A DNA stretch of 64,000 nt from Polychytrium aggregatum (lineage: Eukaryota > Chytridiomycota > Chytridiomycetes > Polychytriales): assembly GCF_025602895.1 (NCBI RefSeq), contig NW_026516217.1, positions 744,001 through 808,000 on the forward strand, read 5' to 3'. The position numbers and the translations under genes are program-made. The notes under the pieces were generated by a model, which had not been told where the DNA came from, did no database searches, and worked only from the letters and a program-made list of their open reading frames with translations. Positions 1 to 13,931 of this stretch are shown in pieces (the first letter of the stretch is position 1; each line of letters begins with the position of its first letter).

Positions 1-3000
1 GCTGTGTCCGGCGCGGGTCTGGATACTCTCAGGCTTGATCAGATCCAGTAAAATGGGCTAGGAAAGTATAGTATCATCGCATACGGTGGTTAGACGGCGC
101 GGACAGTGTGAAATGACGAGCCGGGTGATCGCGGAGCCACTTACATTCTCATAGAGTACCATCTTTTCACGACGCACGGTGGTTAACAGGAGCACATGGT
201 CAAGGAGATACACGTAGACCTTGATCTCGCCAGCTCGAATCAGCGAGGCGGCACCTTCACGAATCTTTCGACGATCGTCGTCCATCAGGCGCAGATCCTG
301 ACAATAGAAACGAATACACATCCATCCGTGTGGACTGTTAGCTCGACTGCACCAAGCCCGCAACTCCAGTCGAGTCAAGTCCGACGCCACTCGGCCGTCC
401 CCAGATCAGCCTCGAGATCGCCACGCACCTGATCGACATCTTCCTCGCACGCCAATTTAGAGTTCAGCGTGCTCAAAGTGAGGCGATCTTGCTGCTTTCG
501 GTTCTCTTCGTTGATACGCTGGGTGAGATCCTTGATCATGCGGTTAGCCGTCTCGATGTTCTGGAGCTCTTGAGAGTCCTTGGGCGAATACTTGATAAGG
601 TCCTTGAGGTAGAGGCCGTAACGACCAAGGCGAGTGGTGGGGCTAATCAAGGTACTTTCAAGGGGAAGCGACTTTGACTCTGGGAGGCGGCTAAAGGCCT
701 GTGGATTGGCACAAACAGACACGTTAGGAGAAGCTGCAAGGCAGAGGCAATCCATACGCACCGGAAACCATGTGGGGTTGCGGGACGGATGCAGTGGCGT
801 CAGAGGTGCGAGCAGACAGACTTGCCTCAAGACGTGCGCTGAAGGCGCTGTTCTTGCTCTTCTCCTTCTTGAACATCTCAATACCATAGACGTGGCCCGA
901 GGAATACTGAAAGTAGCACTCGAAGCGGGGAACAAACTCGAGGAAGATATCTCCAATCTCGTGGATGACGTACTTGTCGGCCTGCTGGCGCTCATACAGA
1001 CGCTCATAGAGCTCTTGCCCGATCGTGAAAATCTCAGACATGTTCAAAAACACGTTTCGGATAAAGTTTTCTTTTTCAGAAATGTGCAGATCGTTGCTAC
1101 TGCGCAAGGGCTCGACAAATCCCTGTGCCGGAGAACGAGCGAATATGGCATACGTGGTAAGCATTAGGCCATCCTGGGTGGCGATTGGTGACGCGGTTCT
1201 ATACCTCGAGTGCCAAGCGCAGGGAGTTGATGTAGTTTCGCTCTGTCGCGATGATCTCGTGGATCATAAACTGTCGCTTCTTTTCTTCCTTTGGCATGCT
1301 GTCAAAGACGGTGCGAGACACGCAGGTCTCCCAAGACTAGTGCAGAGCCGCAATAACACCGGCTAGGTGAGCATCGAATTTGTAAAAGCAGTGCGATCGG
1401 TAATGCAGTAGCTGGTGGAGTGACTTACATCCTGCTGAAGATCCAGATGGGTTTCGGAGTGCTCCAGGAAGCGGCGCATACGGTTGACCTGCTGGGCCCG
1501 GTATGGGCACGAATAACTGTAGCAGGTGCTGTTTTCGGGACAAAACCTGGCATAGCACTTGGTCAAGGGAGTAAGGATACCCTGGGGCAAGTAACTGGCC
1601 GCAGAATCCGCGACGGGCGACTGGACAGACTCCCCGGAGGCGACGCGATCCAAGATTGATGACTCAAGCTGGTAGATTTCACTGGCACTATCCTTCAGAT
1701 GCCCGAGATGCAAGTATCCAACGTCGTGGAAGAAGCGATGCTGGCTGAGGATCTTGCCAACCATCAGGGCTAGTGAGCGATCGGTGGTCTTGAGAATGGT
1801 CATCAAAGTTGTCACGGCCGCACGGCCGTTGAAGGAATCGGGATACGAGATACCGCTCATCTCGTTCTCCGAAAGGCTGATTTTGTTTTGGAAGACTAGA
1901 GCGATCTGCGAGAGGGCCGCGGGATTGATGTCGTGGTCTTTGTAGCTGTAGGTACGCAGAGATCGCTGCGAGTCCACCCTGCTCACGCGGGTGTCATTGG
2001 GCTGGAGGAAACTGGTAAGCGGAGATTCGGGGCCTTCGGAAGGTGCGAGCGAGATGGTGTCGGGAGAGTTCATGCGGAGATTCTCCATCGGCTCGACGAT
2101 GGATTCGGCAATTGAGGCTTCGGGTAGCAAGGGGTGATGGGGGTGTGCAGCATTGGCCTCAGGGATGCTGGCAATGACGGTGATTTCCGTGGGGATCGGC
2201 GGGACGTTTCCATTGCTCGACGAAACATACGACGACCGATTGCTGGATATGCCGGAGGGATCGGCGAGGGTCTCGTTCTGGTAGGAGCTGTCGACCCGAT
2301 AGGGGGCAGGGAGACCGCCAAGCAGCGACATGTTGGAAGAAATACTTGCTATACTCATGCGGTTCTGCAGCCGACTGTGACTGCGAGGCGGCGCAGTGTA
2401 TCCGGCAGGACGCTCGAACTGAGATGAAACCGAGTGACTGAGAGCATGCGACTGGAGACGGGCCGGAGGCGTGGGGGGAGACGACGAGGACTCGACTGGG
2501 GTCTCGGACCGATAAGCATCGACGGAACCGTGGGAACCTCCGGAATAGACAGGGATGTAAGGCTGGCGAGAGTATTCGTTTGACGGACGAAGGACGCTGT
2601 GGCGAAGGCTTCCCGAGTCATGGGATGGCTGGCGATCGATGTAGGGAGAATTGGGCGAGCCGCGGGGGTCGTAGCCCGACTGAGGAGACGGGGCGAGAGA
2701 GGTCCGGGAGACCATTCGAACAGGGGCGACAAAGGATGAGCCCGCCTCAGCTGGGGCGCCAGAGGACTTGGGCGCATAGTGATCTTGAGGCGGGTGCTGC
2801 GTAGCAGGGGCGTAGTAGTTTGGATCGACCGAGATCGAGGGCGGCTGGACGCTGGCAGCGGGAAACGGGACCTCGGGATAGCCTTGGTGGGGTTGGGCGT
2901 GGAGTTGGGGCTGAGGATAGCCGGCACCTTGAGGAGCATAGTAGGAAGCCCGGCGCGGATCGCTGGGAGGCGACTGTTGCTGAGAATATCCGTACGACTG

Positions 3001-3366
3001 AGGGGCATAACCGTACCCTTGAGGGGCATGGCTCTGGGACTGAGGGGCGTAGCCTTGGACCTGAGGCGGATAGCCTGGAGTGTAAGGGGAGTAGGATCTT
3101 GGGCCTCGAGGGTCGTAGCCCGCAACTGGAGGAGCGGAGCCACCGGCCTGGGGAGCGTAATACGGCTGTTCCGGTGCATAGGGCTGCGAGGGATGCGGCT
3201 GGCCATACGCATACGGATGATGGAAGCCTTGAGGAGGTGGAGCACCCTGCTGGAAGCCCGACGGATATGGCTGGGCATAAGCCGGCGCAGGAGGCTGGCG
3301 AGGGCTGGGCCGGTACTGCGGGAACAGCGGACCGATATCGTCGTCGTTGCCCCTGTCCCCGTTCAT
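1..3366 (-). CDS. Rho1 guanine-nucleotide exchange factor (Rom1/Rom2-like), partial at left edge
   Basis: Activator of Rho1-type GTPases in cell-wall and actin signalling. ATG at 3366. Exon 1 (to about 1429) encodes about 645 residues: a Pro/Gln/Tyr-rich tail with PQGY-like repeats, then a DEP-like domain near residues 480-565. Exon 2 (1362 down to about 1207) starts the DH domain (KRQFMIHEIIATERNYINSL); the next exons carry the DH core (GQELYERLYERQ, SPTTRLGRYGLYLKDLIKYS). The exon at about 307-145 begins the PH domain (VYVYLLDHVLLLTT). The last visible exon (57 to 1) reads PILLDLIKPES, leading toward the CNH domain expected outside the window. One intron seems to use a GC donor (GCAAGT after ARLE, near 834). 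DEP-DH-PH order is the Rom2/Rgf architecture, so the family call is firm. Confidence 0.88.
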
Positions 3367-4091
3367 GCTGCGAGCTCGGGTGCACGAATGGGTCGCTCAG
3401 GGCGGGTTCGGGCGGGTTTGAGGCAAGACAGGCGCAAGGCCGGTTCGGTAGAGATGGATGGGAGCGAATGAGGGCAGAGTCCGAGAAGCAAGCCCGGACA
3501 GGAAGGACCCGAAAAAACGCGCCTGGCAGAGAGAGGGCGAGAGAGAAGGCGAGAGAGAAGGAGAGAGAGGGGGGGTGCAGCCGCACAGCTCGGAAAGCAG
3601 AATAACAAGTGCGGCGAGTCTGTCTGGAACTGGATCTGGATCTGGATCTGGGACTGGGACTGGGACTGAACTTGGACCTGGGACGGATTGATATAGTCAA
3701 GAACGCACTTTGCGACCATATGCCCGAGCGAGATGCCCAGCGAGATGCCCAGCGAGATGCCCAGGCCAAGCGAGGCTTCTGCCCGTTTGGGTGGGGTGTC
3801 TGTGCGACGTTCTTGGCAGCAAACAGACCCTTTGTCGGGCATGCAGCGCCCACACGTGACACTGGCACAGCCGCATCGGAAATCGGAATGGCGTGCTTGC
3901 TGGTCGTGGCCAAGGCGCGACACAGGGCAACACCAAGAGCGCTGTCCGGCTTGCGGCTCCCACACTCCCAACGGCCAAGGCCGAATCCCGAAACCGCACA
4001 ATCACGTGCATGCCCGTTTTTTTTTTGCCCCAGGGCCTGCAAAACACGATCTGCGGTATTGCTCGATCCAAGCGAGCGCTGTTCCGACATC
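3367..4091. promoter_or_regulatory. Divergent upstream region between the RhoGEF and Trm732 genes
   Basis: About 725 bp with no supported gene. It holds short GA-rich repeats (about 3530-3570), a hexamer tract of the GATCTG/GGGACT type (3630-3670) and a three-fold GAGATGCCCAGC repeat at 3728-3763. A T run lies at 4017-4026. It must contain the promoters of both neighbours; no clear TATA box was seen. Confidence 0.4.
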
Positions 4092-7000
4092 ATGCGCAAG
4101 TCTCGAACCCCCGGGCCCAAGGATCTCGCTCCCCTGGTATTCCCTGCGAAATGGACGCAGCGGGCCGCCGAGTATCTGCCGGCCAACAAGAGCCAGGCGT
4201 CTGTGCTGGCTGTGATCCGGGAGCTGGCCCAAGAACACAACGCTCGGTCTCAATGCACCGTTCTGAAGAGACTAGGTGCGTCGGACTGGTCCTCACTGAC
4301 CGGTGCCTGCCGTCGCCATCGCCGTCACGCAACCGCCGTATTCGTTCGTCATCTGGGCCGCGGCCGCTTGGCCTGCAGCATATTGCCTTGGAACTTTGCC
4401 CTTACATCGTTACGACATGCCTCTCTCCTCACCTTCGCCTCGGACAACTACCGACCATCCATCAACCTGCTCTGAATCGGCATTCCGTGCCGCTCAAATC
4501 TCACCATGGCGGCTGGCGTGGTGCTGTGCTGTGCTGTGCTGTGCTGCGTGGCGCTCTTCGATCCAATCTCATGTCGTGAAACGGAACTGCCGACACATCT
4601 CCGGCTCGGCTCGTGTCGGCCTGCCCATCGCATCGTCGCATCATTCTGCGTCATGATCGCCTTGCGCTCTCAAAGCATCGACGCTCTCGGCTGTCTGCTC
4701 GCAGACGCTCAAGAGAGATCATGTGCAGTTTATCTCCGAGCTGCTTGCGCCACTCTTTGTCGAACTCTACTTTGGCGCACCCGAATCGCAGATCCGCGTC
4801 CTGATCATTGCTGTGTTGGCAAAATCCAGGGAATTCATCGAAGATGATCCGCAGTTTCTGGATCGCATGCTCGCCAGCGGCTTTTCCAATGCGCTGCAAG
4901 CTCCTGGACAGACCTTGGCTCGACAAGCTCAGCTGGATCGCATAGTGCACATCTGTGGAGTGATCCAGACCACCGCTGACTGGCCCATCGGCCGGCAGCT
5001 CCTCGCCAACGCTTTCGAGACCACCAGCAACCATCTCGCATCCCAATTGGCCTGGTCCTTTACCGAGGCACAGGCCCTCATCGCCCAAAGCAAAATCTCG
5101 GGTAACGGAGCTACCACTCAAATCGAGATTCAAAAGTATGTCGTGGGCGCCCAAGAATGCCTCAAGGCAATGCTCTCGCTGTGGACAAAGTTCACCAAGG
5201 CCTCCGCTGAACACATCAGGCACACGCTCGAGCTCGGAAACGACTCCACTCGCCAGCTCCTAGCCATCTCGTTTGCCCTCTGCTTTTCTGGCGATTTTCC
5301 CCGGGATATCCAGTTCTTGGCCGGCGTCTTTGCAGCGTCGCTTCTGCAGTGCATCCCCGTTGTCGAATGGGGCGGCATCGTCTTTGCCGGCTCTGTCGAG
5401 TCGCAGCAGCCGCTTGCTATCCCAGGTCTCCATATTCGATCCTCGATCCTCTGTGAGGAACCTTATGCAGTGCTATCGTTTGTTCGAGGATGCCTGGCAG
5501 TACTCGACGTTGATGATCTCGTGGTCCGACTTGCACGGCCTGGAGAAAGGTACAAGTCACGCGCGGCAAATGGTCGTTGGGGATATTGAGTCATCGAGGG
5601 ATACATCCACATGCACACCGTGAGATCGAGTGTCGTGTGCCAGCACTTACCGCGGCCTTTTCTGTTGTTCGCGGCTCCTCCCGCAACAGTAGCGAGACCA
5701 CAAATCTCCTCGAAGTAACCTACACTGAAATCATCAAGATCTGCGACAGCAATCCCGATTCAGGCACGCGGGTCATGGCCTTGACGACGCTCGCCCAGTG
5801 TCTCGAGCGCATATCCGAGGCGCAAGGGCTTGATCGCAGCGCTCAAGTCTTCCGTCAGTCTAGCTTCGAGAAAACCATTCATCACGACCTCTACGGACGT
5901 CTGTTTGCATATGTGTTTGACGGCTGGAACGATCCCGTCGACAAAGTCCAGCACTGTGTAAGTATCGAGCTGGCCCCAGCCATCCCAAAACCAATCATCA
6001 ACATGGCGACTCCTGCACCTGGTTTCAGGCCTCGCTGACACTGACTTTGCGTGTCCAAGCTCAGGGATATATTTCATGGCCTCCTGGCCATATCCAGCCA
6101 TTATGAGGACCCCAAAACTGGCGCCAATCCAACGCTCAGCCGAATCCTCGACAACCTCCTCAAGTCTGACTGGCACCAACGCGTCAAATACGATCTGCTT
6201 TCGCTCTTGCTGACAAGAATCCCACCCAGCAAGTTGCTTGCGCTGAGACCCGATTTCCTTTCTTTGTGCTTCGACGTGATGAGGTAGTTCCCGATGTATC
6301 AGCCCAGCCGTCACGCTGTTGTATAGTGCGCTTGTTTCAACTGCATTTGGACTGGCAAGAAAGCAGCCGCACTTTGTCGAGCCAAAATGACGAGGGTTGC
6401 TGATCGTCACCCACCCGTGCCCTCTAGAAACGCAATGATGGTGTCTCCGATAGCTGCATTCTTGAACCGATTCTTCGAAGCCGGATTCAAGGAACCCGAA
6501 GAAAAATGGAAGGTAGTAAAAGTGCCGAAACCGCTGGTTGTGGTGCCGCTGCTCTCAAGCGGCACTGACTCTCCATCCTCCCCCTATGGTCCAAACAGAG
6601 CGATGAATGGTGGCTGGTCCCTGTTATTGAGTCTTTGACAAGCGAAGCCGAGGTTCTCCGCAAGGCCATGGGCGAGCACATCGCCGCTCCTCTCATGAAA
6701 CAGCGAGGTGACATACTGGCCATCCTCATGGAGGGTACGTATATATCTGCACAACTGTTGCTCTGTGTCTTGGTTCAGCGCAGGATTCCTGACACTACGA
6801 ACAGAGCTTCGGGCCACTCAGAGCGGACAGTCCAAGATGAATATCTCCTATCGCCTCCATGGCTTGATCTCGGTCCTCAAGGCCGGCCGAACCGTTGGTG
6901 CGGTCGCCTCAATTGGATCCACAGGTACCCGGGCGAATCCAGTGTTGTACCGTTGTAGCAGCGATCGTGGCGAGATTCCCCACTGATCACTCGCATAGCT

Positions 7001-10000
7001 GACCGATTGTATTTTGATATCCGTGGCGCCTTAGCACCCGACAGCGTCTTTGTCGATCCTGCAATTGTCCAACAGGCCATTTGCCATCCGGACATGCATA
7101 TCCGGACCGATGCATTGGGCCTGCTCTGTGAGAGCCGAAAGCAAACCGCCGAAACAAGTGAGGTCGAATTTGGATTGGTCAAGGAGTTCCTGACCTACAA
7201 TAGCTCTGTTCAGTCGCCCGAGTTCCGTCAGAAAACGTAAGCGAAGCCGTCGAATCGCGTTATGCGCTATCCGTGGTCTGCTGTCTGCTGTCTGCTGTCT
7301 GCTGTCTGCTGTCTGCTGTCTGCTGTCTGCTGTCTGCTGTCTGCTGTCTGCTGTCTGCTGTCTGCTGTCTGCTGTGTGTGGTCCGGAGAGCGTGTTACGT
7401 CCAGGCGGACCCATATCCTGTAGCTAATAGCACTCATTTCAATCACAGTCAGGCATTTATCAAGAAATTCCTCATTCGCCTACGTCGCACGCTCTACGGC
7501 AACTGGCGAGACTATTCCTCCAAGAGAGATTATCTAGCCAGTCGGGGGCCTGCAAAGCCATCTGCGGAAGAGGAGGCTGCCCTGGCCGTCTTGATGGACA
7601 AGCTCAACACGAAAGCGTCCTTCTTGCACTGGCTCTATGACTTCCTGGTACGAGCTATACACACATGTCCTGCCCATCACTGAGTACCACGCTAACGCTA
7701 AGGCGACTCGATCGCCCGACAGATCGCATCCCTCTTCCCGGGTTCCAGTTTCCAGCGCGTCACATCCAGCCTGTCCCTGATGGCGGTTGTCCAAGAAAGC
7801 GAAGCGTTCCAGGTCGACGACAACCTCCGCGTCGATCCGACTTCTCTTCCCATCAACATTGCCCTGGCTCAGCGATCGACTGTCTCGGCGCTCCTGTCAA
7901 CTATCGACACCGACAATTATGATGCAAATCGCAAGATGGCGTATCAGCTGCTAATTCGATTCCAAGAGACTCCAGGATTGGAGTCGGACGGCGAAATCCA
8001 GCAGCTGCTTGATCTCGGTTTGCGCAAGGTCGGTGGCCACTAGTATGATGGCAGGCGATCGACATGGCTGGGCGTACCTCGGTTGCAAGCGCATTCTGAC
8101 TTGAATACCATCCATTCGCTTGCCAGGTTTGCCACATCCGCGCGAATGAATGCGATGCCGGCTCGGTCCTACTTCGCCTGCTGTTCTGCAAGTTCGTTCG
8201 CGATCGCAGCCGCAACATTCGGTTTCCTGAGGCCCATCTGAATGATATTGACCACGGCTGCCCAATGTGTACGTGTCCTGAAGTGCTGATTAAGCTACCT
8301 TGAGCACTTGAGGACGATCAGTCTCTCGATACCGCTGCTCAAAACGCGCGTTATTCACCGACTTGCATTTTGATCCATGACCCCAGTGAACTTTATCGAC
8401 CGCATCTTGGCCATGGTCAAGTCCCGCTTGGATGCTGCTGCATCGAGTCTGCTGGCCTTGGCGGTGGACCATCCTGTGCACGGCTTGGTTGCTGCCTTGG
8501 TCAATATCGTGGAGGAAATCCAGTACCACGACCGCGTGGTTGCAGATAACCGCAGCCAGTGGGCTGCTCTGCTCAACGATCTTTTCGACACCGTCGAGAG
8601 GGCCTCGCTGTTTGTCCTCCCGGTGCTGAGCGATGCATCGGCGGGTAAGATGTGCTACCAAGTGTGCCCTGCATCACCTTCGCTCCAAGTTTGTATATAC
8701 AGCGCGGCGGCAAGGACAGTTCGATTAACTCATTCTCTTTGTCGTGTCCATCAGCTGGCCATCTGCCCTCGCTTGGAGACGATAACGAAGAGGATGACAT
8801 GCTCGAGGACGACGCCGTGGCTACGGACGGAGATGTCAATCTCGACGAAAAGTCGCTCAAGAACCAACTTGTATTGCACCAATCCTTCCGCGTCATCAAG
8901 GAGGGCACCGCCCTGATTACCGCCATTCTTGTGCGCTCCCCACTATCTAAATCGGACTGCGATCAGGTATTGTCCAGGCACTTGTGTTGGCGATGGTCGA
9001 TATGTCCTCCTCTGGTCGTCCGCTCGGTCAATGTAGCTGATACCACTTGCGCGCTCTGGGATGTCAAGGACGGACTGGTTTCGTTCGCCAACGTCACAAG
9101 GGGGGGAGATCTCTTGAAAATGTTGCTGATGAAGGTAAGTAGCAGCATCGCCCCTACACTGCAAATGTGTCGACAGGGCTCCAGCCTTCCAGCTCCAGCG
9201 CGGCCATCTGCATCCCGTTTGATGAATCACCTCAACGCTTGCTCAGACTCGACACCGTGGAGCCTTTTCCTCGGTCCATGAAGCCTTTGCCGCCGTCACG
9301 ACTGCATTTTTGAAGTGCCCCAGCACCGAAATCTCCAGGCTACCTCTTGAGTGGCTCGAGGTAGGTAGCTTACATTCAGACGGGCTTGGCGCCCTGCATA
9401 GTGCAGAGACCGATACACACACACACCCGGAGCCATGTGCTTTAATACCGAGCCGCGCTGCTATGATTTGTGTGTAGAACTTTATCCATCAGGTCCAGGA
9501 CTTTAGCGTCTCGACAACGCGCCGCAGCGCAGGTACATATCGTCCTGCAACTGTCTCGATTCTCAGGCAGCGCGGTGGGCATAGGGACAGTGATACTGCT
9601 GAATGTCTCCACAGCCACGACGGACAAGAGCTTCGTTGACACAATTCCCTGTGTGTCACTAGGTCTCCCCTACGGTGTGTTGGCCGTCATCAGCGCCCCG
9701 ATTCCTGCCAAGAAGGCTATTTTGACCACCACGATCGAGCGTCTGCTCAAGATTGCCTTTGAACCCATCGATGCCGAAGGAGACGAGCGCCTGGATCTGC
9801 CTCAGGTGAGAGCTCCATCAGCAAGTGCACTCTTGCTTGCATCGGGGCTTTGATTCATGCTTTGAAGGCTTCGAGTTGATGCTAGACAGGGGCGAATGCT
9901 TCTATAGCGGGTGTCTTGCCATTTTGGGCAGTCTTGGCATGCGTTCGATGATATCGGCAAGCTGCTCCAAGAGCGCCCATGTATTCACAGCCAATGATAT

Positions 10001-13000
10001 ATTCCTGTACCAACAGGCGCATGCATACAATGTCATCCGGTAAGCACCGTCCCCCGACATTACTCTCGCATGAACAACTGCATCTAACCCATCTTCTCCC
10101 ACATCACCAGGGCTGTACTGACCGATGCCTCAATCGTGAAGGATGTGCGCGACTACTTCAGCGATGGCTTCATTCTCAGCATCCGTGGATTTTCGTCCTC
10201 CAGGTTAGACTGCGGTGGTGTCGATACTGTGCGAGTATCTAGGACGGGCTCTAACCACCGTCCCGCGCCGCCTCGTCACCCAACAGCTTCCCCATTCGCA
10301 ACTGTGCAGCCATGCTCTTCTCCACCCTGATTACCAAAGCTTTGGGTGTCAAGGTTGGTATGGGGCTGAGGGTCTGCTTGTCAAATGCCATTTGAATCGA
10401 TGTATCCGACTCTGCTGTCGCTAACGCATCCGCGAAACGGTTCCTGATGCAGAAATCCAGAGATGAACAACACAGCATCAACACCGTGACTGGACGGGAG
10501 TTTTTCACGCGCTTCCCCAAGCTGCACGGTTTCCTCCTGCAGGAGCTTGAAGTTGCTGTGTCGGCCTTGGAAACGGTGCGTCGTCTCGCCGGATACGGCG
10601 ACACAGACTGATCCGATGCGGCTCCTGGCTTCTCTGTGCGAGCCCTGTTGACCCTTCGGCGCCGTCGAGACACTAACACACTCCAACGCACCTCCTCATG
10701 CACGCTTTTCAGGGCAAAATCCATCCTGCACTCTATCCCATCCTGACCATATTGGCGCGCCGTGAGTAGCCATGCCGTTTGGAAGCAATTACTTTGGCAG
10801 TCGCCAGCGACCCGGCTCTCGTTCTGATAGCAGCATCCACCTCTAATTTGGCTTCTCCACTCCGCAGTGAAGCCGTCTATTCTCGAGACAGAAGGATCGG
10901 AGAACATGCTGTCCACGTTTCGGCCCGTTGTGCATCGCTGCTCGCGGAGCTCGATCCTCCAAGCCCGCGAAATGTCGGCGCGTGCATTCGCTTCGCTGAT
11001 TGCGCCAAGCGAGTTGATGGCGACTCTCAGCTCGCTGCTCGCCGAAGCCAACCCAGGCCGCCAGAATCATCTGCATGGCATTCTGCTCCAGACACATGCC
11101 TTGCTATCGTCACACCTCTCGATCGAGCTTTACGGTCTGGCTCGCTGCCAAGGTAATCTTCACCTTCTGGAACACGCTTAAAAATGAAGCCAGGATCCCG
11201 TCGGTGAGCCTGGACTGGCTGCTAATCTCGAGCCTCTTCGTCCCCCCTTCTTTCAACAGAGATCATGGCAAAGATGCCAGCCCTGTTTGAATCCATCTGG
11301 TGGGTCTTTGCAGAGAACACATGTGCTGTAACAACCGAGCTGGCGACATCGATCCTCGGTCAACTCTTTGTCAGTGGCGACTATTGGAAGAACGGCAACC
11401 TCACCGCACATGAATCGTCAGGTGAGCCTCGGGCAGCATCCGGGAAGCTCCCTTCCCACCCCACAACGTATCCAATCCAATCCAATTCGATTCGATTTGA
11501 TTCAGCCAAATCAAATCAACTGCTCTTCGACCCGTGGTCTGATGTCTTTGATCCACCATCTGAAAATACCACTCCCCCCCCCCACAGAAATCGAAGCGTC
11601 GATAGAGCGCCACTTTGCCACAATTCGTCCCAGAATCTGGAAAACGGCAGTGGCCCGCATCGCCACTGCGGACTCGAGCAGCATTGTCGTGGCTCGGTTT
11701 GCTCTCCGCCGCAGTCTTGCTCTACTGGTCCTCCAGGGACTCAAAATCAAGGCGCTGCGGCTCGAAGCTGAAGCTGCGGCAACAGACTTGCAGCATTTTG
11801 TCCTGCTGTTCTTGTTCGACCACGACTATGAAGTCCAATTGGCTGTCCTGGAGTTTGTCGACAGCCACTGCCAAGGAGAGGAGCCTATCCATGCGTATGT
11901 ACACGGATGTGTCAGACTGCTGTGGAAGGACTATCGACGGACTGTCACTGACTGGCATGCATCTCCGCCCCTCTCCATTCAAAAGCCTGGGAGTCGATCT
12001 GAGCCAACTCCAGGCAGCCTTGGTTACCATTGTGGAGCAGCACTCGACCTACCACATTGCCATCCAAAAGGCAGCCAAGCTGCTGACCCAGCTTCATCTT
12101 CAGCACGGCGTGAACAGTGCGTACGTCTCGAGGATTCCGGCCATCTGGGACCTGCTGATGAAGCGATCGCTCGAAACCGCCAACCCGAATTATGTCGAGG
12201 CTATCATGCCGCTGCTTGGTTCTCTGATTCCTCAGGTAAGCACAGCGATGCGCTCGAGTTTCCGCTGGCCGCGATGCGATGCTCAGCAACTAGACCTTGC
12301 CACCGACACTCCCTCGCCCTATGGCTCATGTATGCCCTTTTATCTTTGCGCACCTGGGATCACAGATCTCTGAAGACAAGCGAAGCACCTATGCATCGTC
12401 TCTGATCGCTGTCATTGGCAAATGGAGCGATCCCAACAACGTATGCTGCTCGCTCTCTTCGTGTTGACTCTGCACCTGTTCAGTCTGTCTCGTCGCTGTC
12501 GCTGTCTCTGTCCAGCCTAATGCTAAAACTGCCCCGTACAACCGCTGACGGGGTCCATTATCCACGGCCCACCTTACGCCGATGTACCTCTTCTCTGTTG
12601 GCGCTGGCGCGGCCTGCTGGCTTTGCCGCTTGCTCTGCGAAACAGGCGCTCTCCATCCGAGTGGCCGCTGTCGATGCCTTCAAGTGGGCCCTGGCAAGTC
12701 TCAAGCTCAGTCAACTAGACGAACATCAGTCCGTGGATACATTCCTGTTGATTGATCGTCTGTTGAAGGATGAAGAGCCAGGTGTCCGTGAAGAGATGGC
12801 AGCTGCTGTCAGCGCAATGGTCGCTCTCTCGGTGAGTAGTGCTGAGGCCAAGCTGAGGGAGGAGGCTGTGCTAAAGCATCATCGCGGCCGGACTCGCTGC
12901 CTTGACCAACACGACCAACACGACCAACTCAACTGACGTGCATCTTGGTTCTGCAGGAGCCAATCATTGCGACAAAATGTCGCGGCGTTCTTGTGCAGCA

Positions 13001-13587
13001 TATGTGCGCAAGAAAGTACTCAGCTGAAGGCGCCTTGTATCTGGCGAAGCAGTTCTCTGTGGTGCTGGATCTGGAGCACATTGTGCTTGGTACGTTGGCT
13101 GCTGCTTTTGCGCTGGGGTCGCCGTATTATCGATGGCATCGATTCTTTGTTGGAGGCGTCTGGCTGGATTGGCCCAGCATCGGTAACCCACCCTCCGTCC
13201 GTCGCTGAAACAAACACAGGTTCTGCGTCCGGAACCAAGGTCCTCTTTGCCAAGGAAGAGCACAACTCTCACCACGAGGACATCGTGGACGTCCTCCTCG
13301 CTACCGCGGCACTCAAGCAGCTCATGAGCCAGTACGCCGGTGTTCAGGAGTCGACCCGGGAGTCGATCCGCCACCAGATCGCTTCAAACAGTGCGCTGAG
13401 CCAGAGTCTGGAACATTTTGATGCCGGGCTGCAGGATGCGGCTCAGACGCCGTCTGGATTTGCCAAGGTCGCTCGTGTCGTCTGCTGCTTCTACCTTCTC
13501 GGCGAAAGCACGTCTGGCCTTCCCCTTGCCACCCGCCTCCATCCGCTCTTGGCCAGGCTCGACTCGGCCATCCACTTTCTTGCATGA
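4092..13587 (+). CDS. Trm732/THADA-family tRNA 2'-O-methylation regulator (DUF2428)
   Basis: Large HEAT-like scaffold. Yeast Trm732 partners Trm7 for 2'-O-methylation of position 32 in the tRNA anticodon loop. ATG at 4092 (MRKSRTPGPKDLAPLVF); stop at 13587 (DSAIHFLA). The gene is cut by a few dozen short introns, so coordinates mark the whole locus. The family hallmark TRRSAGLP is present but split by an intron: TTRRSAG ends near 9534 and LPYGVLAVISAPIPAKK continues from about 9662. Other family-like blocks are FIKKFLIRLRRTLYGNWRD (about 7450-7510) and FLFDHDYEVQLAVLEFVDS (about 11815-11870). The exon 1 to exon 2 join (about 4277-4705) is not resolved. An intron at 7239-7448 carries a 7-bp minisatellite. 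Length is in the range of fungal homologues. Confidence 0.85.
7271..7376. repeat. Intronic 7-bp minisatellite (GTCTGCT)n
   Basis: About 15 head-to-tail copies of GTCTGCT inside the Trm732 intron between the exons ending FRQK and starting QAFIKKFL. Because 7 is not a multiple of 3, expansion here could not be tolerated in coding sequence; the flanking GTAAGC donor and CACAG acceptor are intact. Confidence 0.9.
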
Positions 13588-13931
13588 CGGCCCAGGTCAA
13601 CCTTGCAAGCAGGATAAACAGACAGCCGATGACGGTGGCTAGCAGACACCCTTCCTACTTCGAATAACCGAATGTGGCCTCGTTTGGGTCGACGGCACAT
13701 CGGCCAGATTAACAATTCGGGACACCCATGCCGGACGCTCTTGGTTCGCTGCATATTGCGACGATTCAGAAAGTCTGGGATGCATTCATTGAACGGTAAC
13801 GTTTGGACAAAAGATGCCGCGATCACTGATATCGGCCGTGGATCACGGACACACAGAAAGACATCTTCGGGTTCACACACGTCGAATACAGAGTATCCAA
13901 AGATCCGAGCGGGCGGTCCACATCGCTGTTT
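13588..13931. other. Convergent intergenic gap
   Basis: 344 bp between the ends of the Trm732 and Gfo/Idh/MocA genes. Nothing recognisable; presumably holds both 3' UTRs and polyadenylation signals. Confidence 0.4.

Noticed and set aside
2355-3278. 307-residue alternative frame inside the RhoGEF first exon
   Set aside because: Shadow frame on the same strand, out of phase with the DEP-containing frame.
7271-7376. CRISPR-like array
   Set aside because: Units are directly adjacent with no spacers; a simple minisatellite in a fungal intron.
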